Source: Chondrus crispus (lineage: Eukaryota > Rhodophyta > Florideophyceae > Gigartinales > Gigartinaceae). From it: a stretch of 64,000 bases of DNA. The position numbers were made by a program, and so were the translations under genes. Position 1 is the first letter of the stretch; every line of letters starts with the position of its first letter. This document shows, piece after piece, positions 55,533 through 64,000 of the stretch. The notes below the pieces were generated by a model, which saw only the letters and a program-made list of their open reading frames with translations, was not told where the DNA came from and made no database searches. The DNA is taken from the NCBI RefSeq assembly GCF_000350225.1, contig NW_005178990.1:62001-126000 (forward strand), in the 5' to 3' direction.

Positions 55533-56480
55533 ATTATAACGACCGGCACGCGCGGAAGTTATTAGTCACGATGTACACGTAGGCGAGGTGCCCACGTGCG
55601 GTGAGCACGCGCGCGTGCCGATCGGTCGTACCTTGGTACACGTGTACAGTAGCAGACGTATCGTCCACGCGGTAATTCGTAGCTACGAGCTCATGTACTG
55701 TATCGCTCACGTGTTTTGTCACGTGTTTTGTCAGGACCCGCGTGGTAGTTGTAGAGCACTGTACGGCCACGTTTTATTGCAGCAAGCGTTTCACACGTGG
55801 CCCGGCCCCCCTATCCAGGTTTGTCGTTCCGCGGGTAACTGTGTACATCAACCACCGGCCTTGTCCGGGTGTAAGGTCTACGAAGCCCTGTCCAAGTATT
55901 GATAGTCATGCCCACGTGTACTCGTGTCCTACCCCACGTGTACTCGTGTCATAACCCACGTATATCCGCGTCCTAACCCACGTTTACCCGTGTCCCTCCA
56001 ACACGTGTCACGGATGTCATACCCCTTTATTATAATTAGTTATTATTATTATTGTATTCCGACGTCGACTAGTATATTGCGGACGTCCGACCATAAGTAA
56101 ACCACCACGAAGCCGTGGGTCTACGACAGGAGTCTTTGGAACTGGGAGTTGTAGCCTCACGCTTACTATTAGCCTACTGCTATACTACGCGAGCCAATCT
56201 ACTTCGCTCAGTTCCTACCTACCGCTACAGCACGCGCCCCCGGTTCCCTACAGTACCCGCGTGTGCCAACCTGGCCCAACTGCTCCGCCCCTCCTGCGCG
56301 TGTCCTCAACCTCCTTTTCCTTCCCAATTCCCTACTGCGCATAGCTCCGGACCCCGTACCGGTTCCTTACGCGTGGTCTCCCGAAACCCCCAACGCCCCC
56401 CGAACGCGCGCGCTCTGCTTGAGAGGGATCCAACCTTCCTCCCACGCAGTGCACGGCAGTATTCACTAACTACGGCGTTA
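55533..56480 (+). repeat. LTR-like unit homologous to the insertion at 13.4-14.0 kb
   Basis: The segment around 56020-56130 (CTAGTATATTGCGGACGTCC, ATAAGTAAACCACCACGAAG, CGTGGGTCTACGAC) matches the complement of 13740-13820, and 56340-56400 (CCCGTACCGGTTCCTTACGC) matches the complement of about 13480-13510. Upstream, several CACGTGTACTCGTGTC-like words repeat (55905-56020), as do CACGTGT words in the other copy. It has a TATA-like CTAGTATATTG near 56068 and ends near ACA at 56480, followed by TGGTCTAGGGTACCC, which could be a primer-binding site. It is an LTR of the same family on the opposite strand. Left boundary uncertain. Confidence 0.6.
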
Positions 56481-57000
56481 CAATTTTAATGGTCTAGGGT
56501 ACCCGGCACGCAGTTAGGCAGCAGGTACTGTACTGGGACAGAGGTTCGAGGCGTCCCTCTGAGTGGTTCGGACCGGACAACACTCCCCAATAGTTAACTG
56601 TGGCAAAATCGCCCCCGCCCCTTTCACGCCTATTAACTACCGTTCGGTTACTTTACTCGCGCTGGCTTCTAACACGATACCGGTCGCCTCTATGTACGCA
56701 CTTCGGAGCGACTGCGCGTAACCGGCCACGTGTGCCACTCCCATTTCGCGAGCTCGTCTGTATGGGTAATTCGCGCACCTGGTTACCCGCGTCCCGTGCA
56801 CCCTCGACAACACCTCTGCCTGTCACCCAACTCAGAGACGAGGGAGATATCATACAGCATACACTTAAGGAATCACACTACCAGGACGTTCTTGTCGGGC
56901 GACTCTATCCCGTAAAACACATTGAACGGTCGGCGTGTTTTCCACTTTCGGTCTCATGAAATTGTGTATGGCCTTTTTGCAGTTTATATTTTTAAATGCA
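56481..57000. other. Possible internal start of the second LTR element
   Basis: About 500 bases after the LTR-like unit, with no recognisable gag. Frames of up to 119 codons are present but carry no domain. The element body, if it was here, is truncated before about 57.0 kb. Confidence 0.4.
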
Positions 57001-57039
57001 AACGCCATGTTGTTATTCACTTGAACCAGACCAACTTCA

Positions 57040-57240
57040 GGGATTTTTAAATATTGGAATGCTTTCGTGACTGTATATACATCGAGAATTTGACGCCATT
57101 TCGTTGCATTTGAGCCTTTCCAATCACATCGAGAAGCTGTTTGGGGTCTGTCAATATGCTAAATGGTATTCTCCAGCAAAACAAGACATTCAAGTTATGA
57201 CGAATCCTAACAGCAGCATCAAATTCGTCACTAAATGCGT
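57040..57240 (-). mobile_element. Remnant of a copia RNase H region
   Basis: A short minus-strand stretch resembles the RNase H end of copia polymerase (a block like LFCWRIPFSILTD), similar to the region at 54.6-54.8 kb but on the opposite strand. It is a small broken fossil, separate from the 49.9-55.4 kb element. Confidence 0.5.
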
Positions 57241-57371
57241 GTATTTCTGCCCCAAGTATTGATCATACCACTCTTTTCGAGTTTCAGCTTGACAAATCGC
57301 GGAAATGAGACTGATTATCTTTGTCACACAGCAAAACGATGAGCTGAATTTGAAACGTAAAATCACGACTG

Positions 57372-57960
57372 GTGCGTAATAATACGTCAGTGTACACTTG
57401 TGTGAGAGGTCAAGTTTCGTGCACTATACCGAAAGCAAGACATGTAGCTTTCTTTGCTAGCGACAAGAAATATCGTTTTCCAGGATTCTTAATCCTTCCA
57501 GATGAATCGGACCATTGGTTCTTCATGATGTGGTCCATCTTATACTCCTCCCACATCGTTTTCAACTCAAACTTGATTTTCTGGATAATAATATGTCTCT
57601 CCAGATACGCGAAGCCTTGTGTAGATTGACATTGTTGTTGCCGCGAAAGAGATCTGGAAACTGCTTGACCGCACGACTTGAAATGTTCCTGGCACAAAGT
57701 AGTGGCAAAAGTGCTGCTTTCACCATCCACCTACAGATCCTGATGCGCTGTGATACGCTCAGCACGTGCTGCATTTCCCTCTTTCCGCCATGTGAGCGAG
57801 ACAGTACTTCTGCTGGTTCTGCGCTAGCGGCAGGCGCAGAACCGGGAGCAACTGTGGCAGCTGGCACGTTATTCAAGTCAGGTTGTGCGATTTGTCGTGC
57901 AGCACGGAGTGCTGATCCCCTCTCAAATGCTGCCAAGATTGGAGATCCTCGGACGGGCAT
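57372..57960 (-). pseudogene. Unrecognised protein with a helix-turn-helix-like start
   Basis: The minus-strand frame 57960-57562 holds an Ala/Pro-rich N-terminus, then VLSVSQRIRICRWMVKAALL and NISSRAVKQFPDLFRGNNNV, which look like a helix-turn-helix with a following helix (NLHKASRIWRD). A second frame (57730-57410) continues with KIKFELKTMWEEYKMDHIMK and SGRIKNPGKRYFLSLAKKAT. The two overlap and probably join through an indel near 57600. The basic, helical character suggests a DNA-binding protein of a mobile element, but I cannot name it. The RNase H remnant lies downstream of it on the same strand. Confidence 0.4.
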
Positions 57961-58250
57961 GGTAATATTGCGGACACTGGGAGGGACGAGAATGTGCGAG
58001 TGCGAAGGGTTGTGGCCACTCTTGGGAGGTGAGTCGTTGGAAGCGGAAACTTACTGTAGGTACGCATGTGCCGACTGCTAAGGAGATCGATCGAATGCCG
58101 CTGAAGAGGCCATCGCCGACCGCATCAGTCACACACACTATTGGGTGTGCACACATAAGTTACTGTGCGGGACTCTAAGTATATTTCCGTCTGCGTGGAG
58201 TGTATAAGAAATAGTGTCACACACACTATTGCGGTAGTGACACAAATATT

Positions 58251-58729
58251 ATGGGGAGACTAAATGAGGTAACTGGGAGTAGTTGCAGATTTGGTGAAGT
58301 CTTCCAGAAGGGTATTCACGGTACAGAATGTGATGGGAAGGACATGCTCTTGTATACTGATGTGGTTGTATTCATTAGCGACTATCATGAAGTTGGGCAT
58401 GTACTACATATGGTTGGTGTGAATGGTTCAGCGACATGCAATTTCTGGAAATTGTGACGCCTTCGGGGAATAGACAAGTACTGGATTTCGCCACCCTTAC
58501 TTCGATACAAACACAAAAGGCTCTTTCTATTGCCAAAAGTGAAATGATGAGGATGGTACTCGGCATTCTGTCATCTACAATGGACGAAAGAATTGTAGGG
58601 ACAGAATGGATTTTGAGTAACCAAGTAGCAGCCGGTTCGCCGCATTCAAGTGTATCTTCCGTCGTGGCCGACTTTGTAATTGATTCAGGATACATTGTTG
58701 CTTTATTTTCAGCTCAGCTCGACGAATGA
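58251..58729 (+). pseudogene. Possible fragment of a Tnp2-like transposase
   Basis: One frame gives DMLLYTDVVVFISDYHEVGH followed by VLHMVGVNGSATC; another, overlapping from 58436, gives FLEIVTPSGNRQVLDFATLT and SEMMRMVLGIL, then an open tail to 58729. The first block resembles the part of Tnp2/CACTA-type transposases that reads D-x(n)-D-x-P-A/E and ends in G-x-x-G-x-x-x-C. The match is short and lacks other core motifs. An indel near 58440 would separate the frames. A 30-bp stretch at its start recurs at 61240-61269. I hold the identification loosely. Confidence 0.3.
58255..58284. repeat. 30-bp direct repeat, left copy
   Basis: GGAGACTAAATGAGGTAACT continues GGGAGTAGTT and recurs with one mismatch at 61240-61269. 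It is preceded by AGTGTCAC/GTGACAC words that also occur, partly inverted, near 61125-61185. Confidence 0.85.
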
Positions 58730-59148
58730 AGTTACAACGGGAGGAGCACTCATCACTCAGACATCACTGAAGAGCGCAACACACGATATCACATCGTACA
58801 GTTGTTGATCGCAATCGTATCAGCCTGTAATATTGAAACTTTCAGCAATTTAATAGTATGCACCGGAGGTGCTGTGGTAGAGGGTTGAAAACGGAAATCA
58901 ATAGAGAAAGGAGATTGGAATAGGGATAGCCGATAAAGAAAATATTGGGGATGGGAAGCGCGAACATAGGCAATGAAGGATTTAAATAACGGCCCGGAAG
59001 CAGACTAGAACGGGGTCACTTAGGCGTAGAGACGTACCCGAGACTCGCCATAGTATCTCTAGGATCCCAGAGGTGCGGGGTAATGATTAGTTTACGAAGG
59101 GGGATGTGGTGCCATCCTGGCGGGTAAAGTACCGTCGGTGGCCCTGGA
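58730..59148. other. Spacer, no gene seen
   Basis: About 420 bases with only short frames. Confidence 0.5.
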
Positions 59149-59709
59149 CTACATTATATCTATAGTACAACTAGTGTAAGGAAGATTAGAGCCACTAACC
59201 AAATATTGGATCAGTAATAGCATTGTATCTAAGACTTGATTGACGATGGCCCACATGTACAGTATGACGCCCAACACCGAATAATATCCATTGAACCACA
59301 GAAAGATTGCTGGATCGACTACAGATCGGAAGTGCGCGAGTTTCCAGCATAAAATGAGACAGAAAGTTGCACTGGCCACGCAGAAACCCATACTGCCATT
59401 CAAAGCAAGGAGTCGTGACGGAGAAGAACAGTTTTTCAAAGGGAGCTGTACCGGAAGCATTCGGACGGAGGTGCAATGTTCTTTGGAGGGTTTTAAATCC
59501 TTGACTCCGGCCGTACATTCCTTATCCAGCAGAGCACACTGTCGGCCACCGTTTGAAGAAACGTACTCTCCACAAGCATATCTGGAATTTGGAGAGATTG
59601 TCATTCCATCAACGTGAGATCCATGCGTCGTTTTTGGGAGCATGGCATTCAAAATCATGAGAGACAAGCTTCTGAAAGGAAAGGGGACCGAAAAGAAGAC
59701 ACAAGTCAT
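59149..59709 (-). CDS. Hypothetical membrane protein
   Basis: The 186-codon frame opens with a hydrophobic leader (MTCVFFSVPFPFRSLSLMIL), followed by a cysteine-bearing stretch of about 75 residues (NGGRQCALLDKECTAGVKDL and onward). Two or three membrane segments follow: MGFCVASATFCLILCWKLAH, FLWFNGYYSVLGVILYMWAI and DTMLLLIQYLV. This could be the extracellular loop and last helices of a polytopic protein. No family is recognised. Chance is possible, because a plus-strand frame (59291-59617) overlaps it, but the regular spacing of hydrophobic segments supports the minus strand. Confidence 0.35.
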   Translation of the reverse strand: MTCVFFSVPFPFRSLSLMILNAMLPKTTHGSHVDGMTISPNSRYACGEYVSSNGGRQCALLDKECTAGVKDLKPSKEHCTSVRMLPVQLPLKNCSSPSRLLALNGSMGFCVASATFCLILCWKLAHFRSVVDPAIFLWFNGYYSVLGVILYMWAIVNQVLDTMLLLIQYLVSGSNLPYTSCTIDIM

Positions 59710-61458
59710 GAGGTAGCTGTTCTTCTCCTTGGTTTATTCCTTGCCGACGGCACTGAAGACGATTCCGATGCTGTTTGTTGGTCGAGCGCCGTATCTATGC
59801 AGCTCGATGCAACGACTACGTTAAAGCCCCATTTTGAAAGAGCAGACGCTTCGATCGTCGAACGATAAAGTATTGCAAAGCCATCTTCCGCGACTCTCTA
59901 CAAGCTTTAGATCTAGTACGCCGAGCGTTCGTGTTCAAGCTTTCCGCAAGTAGCAGTGGTATCCCCGATCACAGAGCGAAATCAAACATACTGTCGGAGT
60001 TTACGCACTTTCCCACTGAGGTGGCATCCGATTCCTAATCCTAGCATTAGAGTTTTGACGGGGTATATAGCTGTTTGTCATGAAATTTGTGGTGCCCTTA
60101 AGATTGAGTTCCCCTACATCAGCACAAGAGGATTCGAGGCGGTGTCAGAGTTGGACCAATTTGTAACGAATGTATACGCGAAGGACCTTTGCGCACATGA
60201 CGTTGCAAACGATGAGAACTGCATTGAGATTAATTCACGTATGGCATTATTATATGATGACACAGCGCAAGTAATAACTGACCAGGTGCCGACGGCAACC
60301 TGGGGCTCAGTGGAAACTTTCATACATCGTATTTCTTAATCGAAATATTTGTGAGAGCGCACGATGATTAGCGCAGAACCTCATCACAGCCCCAGATGTG
60401 CTTTGCTGATGCAAATAAGTGCCATCTCGTTGAGGGCGGTCTTCTTCAGGTTATAGAGTGCTCAGATCTGCGACTATTACAGTTGGACCCAGGGTTGCTA
60501 TTATTTACGCTGGTCATAGTGACCCTGCCTCATTGTGTCTCCTGAAAATGAAAATATGACCTGCATGGCCGATTTTATGTCAGGGAGTAGGTTTTACTGC
60601 CTCGCCAGACACATCAGTTTTTCCACCACGCATGTCTTAATATCCTCCTCAAAAGATTCGAAATCACGGTAGGGCTTCAATCGGGTCATGGTACGCGCCC
60701 ATACAATCAATCTTGTAGAGCTTCGAGCTCACCTGAAACTGCGGTTGTTCTCATCCCATACCACTGTTCGCATGAAAAGAGCAGCTTTTTCTGCTGAAAG
60801 CATATAAACAATTTTGTCGGACCTTTCCTGCCACCGTACAGCGATCGCTGACGCCAATTTTTCTCCACCACTTCCGACTCCGTAATCCCCAAATCAGGCA
60901 ACCTCAACACTTCTCTCTTCTACAACAGAAAAAATGTGTGGTCTTGCCCTCAACACAAACGGAGTTTGGGAAGAGCAACAACCAAGTCCCAAACTGCAGT
61001 CGATTATCAGTTGTCATCGCCAGCACTTTGATGGCGACCCTGTGAACCCGCCAGACCATGCAATGCCCTCTTCAGGGGCAAGTCAATAGAATTTTGGCAG
61101 GGGCACTAAAATTGTGCACAACATTAGTGTGTGTGACACCATTTGAGGTTTGTGTTTTATTAGTGTCACTACAGAAATAGTGTTCCGTACAGAAAGTTTT
61201 GTGTGTTCGCTCTAAAACCCATCACCGAATTATTATAGCGGAGACTAAATGAGGTAACTGGGTGTAGTTAATTGATACCCTCTTTCGTTGACACCCCCGG
61301 TTATGTCAACGCCAACGCACGCACCCAACGTCTAAACATTCTCATCTTTGGAAGGTTCATCAAAGACAAGTAATAAACTCCTTCAGCAGACCCTTCTTGA
61401 AGCTAAACTGTGAAAAGCCGAAAGGATACAGTTGAATATGGTCCAAGAAGTAGTTCCT
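59710..61458. other. No assigned gene
   Basis: Plus-strand frames at 59614-59868 and 59956-60339 (127 codons, with LRVLTGYIAVCHEICG-like sequence) have no recognisable domain. 61100-61240 contains the AGTGTGTGTGACACC and AGTGTCACTACAG words discussed in the findings. I saw nothing else. Confidence 0.4.
61240..61269. repeat. 30-bp direct repeat, right copy
   Basis: GGAGACTAAATGAGGTAACT continues GGGTGTAGTT. It has the same orientation as the copy at 58255-58284, about 2985 bases away. Confidence 0.85.
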
Positions 61459-62817
61459 TCAGTTTCTCAGCTTCCCGTACGACGGCGTAATTGCGGGCTT
61501 AACCTGCTCTAGTTGAGCGCTGTTGCTTTTGACCACGACGTCGGTTACATACACTTTTGTGTCAGCGTAGAATAAAATTTGGACAGAGATAGCTTCACTT
61601 TCCACAACGACCTCACTCGTGTATGGAATAGTAACAAGGTCAGTTCGCTTCGCTGCCCGTCGCTTTCTGGAATGAATCTGAATGAGTCCCATGAAATACT
61701 GCCGATCTTGCATGTAAGAACAGGCACAATGTCTCCCACTACCCACATGTTTGCTGCCCGACTCTGAAACTCTTCTCCGTTTCATGACAGTAACTCGGAG
61801 TTCGAAGGTCCTGAAACCGCACCTGTACTCGTTGGAACTACACAAGAGTTTTTCGTTGTGGAATTTTTGAAATTATAGTGCCCAGATTCTGCACCTTGGG
61901 ATCTTTCTAGCGACCTTAGCAACTCGTTTTGGAACGCTGGCTTTTTCTGAAGCTTAAGAATTACCACTGCACTTTGACCTCTCCATGTATTGGGCAATGG
62001 ACAAGACTTGGCTTTACCATCCTCAGCACTGGACAAGACAAGTGAAGTGACGTCAACCACCCAGTCACTACTTCTCACAATATGGACGCTCTCTATCGTC
62101 AGAAAAGGGGTACCTACACTTGTACCAAGGGATTTTTCGCAGATTGCTTTAGCATATTCCATGTCCGTCTGCATGCAACTTCCAGTACCGACCATGTAGA
62201 ACGTGGAATGACTTGAAAGTATCCAGAATCTTTTCAACCTGCTGCAACGATTGTAACGTTTGACAAGAGTCCACTTTTGAGATATCTAAGAGAGCCTGAC
62301 ACCTCACACTCTTCAAAGAACCCCATTCTCGGAGGTGAGGGGGAAACGTGCGATAAACTGTAGAACAGTCGGGGAGCAACTTATCCTCCGTCTTCAACTT
62401 TTCAAGCTGGTATTTTAAGCACTTCCTAAGCACAACATAATTCCCGGCTGAGAATCGAGTAGGCCCGGAGACCAAAACTTTTGCGAACAAATTCTGCCAG
62501 ACGACGAGCTTCCTCCATCCTTGCCTCATCTCATTAATAGTCCATTCTGGTAGACTATATGCTTCTCCATACGCCACGTCTGCTTCTTTTGATTCCGTGG
62601 AAACCTCCTTCTTCCCAAGTTGGACGACAACTACCTCAGTCAGGGAAAATTGCCTCGTTCCGCCGCCATATCGGGACATGTGAATGTCAGAAATCTCATT
62701 AACAAACACGTGGTCACTGTCCAAGTTTACTTCTTCCATTTCAACGTCGCTCTTCTCCTCCACGGGATTATCGACATCCGGCAGTTGAACCAGAGCATCA
62801 TGGCTTCGCTGTTGCAA
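61459..62817 (-). pseudogene. Unrecognised protein in three overlapping frames
   Basis: Three minus-strand frames follow each other: 62817-62149, 62237-61782 and 61845-61459, together about 450 codons. The first has an acidic start (EEKSDVEMEEVNLDSDH), then LPEWTINEMRQGWRKLVVWQ, FSAGNYVVLRKCLKYQLEKL and TVYRTFPPHLREWGSLKSVR. The second includes SVGTPFLTIESVHIVRSSDW and SAVVILKLQKKPAFQNELLR. The third includes TVMKRRRVSESGSKH and AKRTDLVTIPYTSEVVVESE. The frames overlap at their ends, as expected if two indels broke one gene. No domain is recognised. Such sequence, far from other genes and decaying, is often mobile-element derived. Confidence 0.4.
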
Positions 62818-64000
62818 AGATTGAAATCACTCGAAAACTGTAGGTTCCGGACTGTAGATGTGCATATCCACAACACCACTCATCCTATCGTGGGTTTTAT
62901 TTCCAATCCGGTGGGATGTATCCTCAGAATGGACTAGTTCCTGACCTGAAAATCCATGGAAAGGTCCATCGCCAGTGTTAAACGTTGCACTTTCCATCGC
63001 GGTGGTAGTAACCTCATCTTTATGCTAACCTAATTCTGTGTTATTATGCTCCAATCCATTAAGATTAAATGTTGCGGTGAAGCATATGGCATCATTTGCA
63101 ATACAAGGCGAAAGCCCTTCCGCTTTATGAAGATCCTCCTCCCCTCGCTCGTCATATGCTACTCGACCGCGTCGTCCGCTAATCGCGAGCAGAAATTTAT
63201 TCCGGTGTTTCCAAACTCTGCGCTTCATGATCACCAATGATATAGATCTGCCAGTGGTAGGTATTACAGCGAACAGTAAAGCCTGAGACGATTCAAATCT
63301 GGAAAGCCGTTAGGGCTCTGGCTACCACCTGGTAAAGGAATGGGAATTTCCCTCTACGCGACCGCACCTCATGCAACTATTTCTGCATTCCATTAGCTAT
63401 TCGCAACCTACTCCCCACGCTACAAGTTGATCCCTCCACCATCAGTTCCAGTGCATTCTTCATACTGAGTCCATTGCTATTTTTGGCCATGCCAAGTATT
63501 ACCAAATATTTGCATTCGATATGCATGCTTATTGGCTTTTCGTCATTTTGTACTGTATTCCGCCACAATCACTTAAACTTCTACGTGCAAAGTCCCACGA
63601 GATGCATGTCTCTCATGCACGGAGGGTAAGTGTAATCTCATGGACGACATACTGCATGTCACCGCCGTGACATGGTGTGTGTCGGCCTGCAAACATTTCA
63701 CTTTGGCCCCTAAAGAACATAAATGACCTCTTATAGTCTGTGTTGTAGAGCCAGAAGAGTGCAGTGGCAATCACAGAGCCTCCTCGAGAATGCTTTCCGA
63801 CAGCACAGACATGGCCAGTGCTGGAACGATTGGTCGTAAGCCTACCGATGTTCACTTTAATAAACTTTTTATTTTTATTTCTTGGGATTTCCTTGAATCC
63901 CACAGTGGGGTTGTGTGCAGGTTTAATAGCGTCTCAAGAATAAATATCTCGGCTAAATACGATCAGTGTACATTAACTAACTAGGGAGTGGTAACAATGT
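62818..64000. other. No gene seen
   Basis: The last 1.2 kb contain only short frames (up to 105 codons) without recognisable motifs, and no element ends or RNA genes. Confidence 0.5.

Noticed and set aside
1-64000. tRNA, rRNA or CRISPR-like arrays
   Set aside because: I looked for TTCGAATC-type tRNA arms and regular spaced repeats and found none that fold or repeat convincingly; a covariance-model scan would be needed to exclude tRNAs.

Overview
The window is nuclear DNA of a photosynthetic eukaryote. The best guess is a florideophyte red alga of the Chondrus crispus type; this is inference and no marker gene fixes the species. The pointers are a one-helix, chlorophyll-binding-like (HLIP/ELIP) C-terminus at 4543-4948, intact intronless genes for general eukaryotic proteins (U1 snRNP C, seryl-tRNA synthetase, a CTR copper transporter), one convincing small GT-AG intron (929-1010), and a heavy load of gypsy, copia, MULE, PIF/Harbinger and pogo elements between small gene islands. 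Two assembly gaps are present (3998-4542 and 33449-33548). || Region 1, 1-9.2 kb, is a graveyard of truncated host genes: the N-terminal half of a TMEM62-like metallophosphoesterase, an antisense scrap of a RAD5/HLTF-type SNF2 helicase, a glutathione S-transferase C-domain with an in-frame TGA, a long unrecognised minus-strand ORF, the HLIP C-terminus, the C-terminal part of UTP6, a broken MFSD5/MOT2 molybdate transporter, and the C-terminal half of a TMEM62-like protein. The two TMEM62 pieces are complementary, about 7.5 kb apart and on opposite strands. || Region 2, 9.4-18.5 kb, is a broken Ty3/gypsy retrotransposon on the minus strand. A 2.74 kb repeat-built insertion with a 5-bp target duplication (TGTCG) splits its reverse transcriptase. 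|| Region 3, 18.5-34.9 kb, is the working gene island: a membrane protein, a small secreted cysteine-rich protein, the CTR transporter, U1-C convergent with seryl-tRNA synthetase, and an AlkD-like HEAT protein. It is interrupted by three TIR elements, two of them nested in the third (24.5-26.3 kb), and by a run of near-spacerless perfect palindromes (28896-29027). || Region 4, 36.6-49.6 kb, is DNA-transposon territory: a 1-kb TIR element abutting a pogo/Tigger element, an isolated copia LTR, a MULE whose transposase has a single stop, a fold-back Harbinger MITE, and a PIF/Harbinger transposase with a convergent SANT-like partner ORF. || Region 5, 49.9-64 kb, holds a decayed copia element with one LTR, a second LTR-like unit homologous to the insertion in the gypsy element, and several decayed unrecognised reading frames. 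|| There is no operon logic here. The intact host genes are independent single transcription units, and the rest records repeated insertion, truncation and template-switch-like rearrangement.
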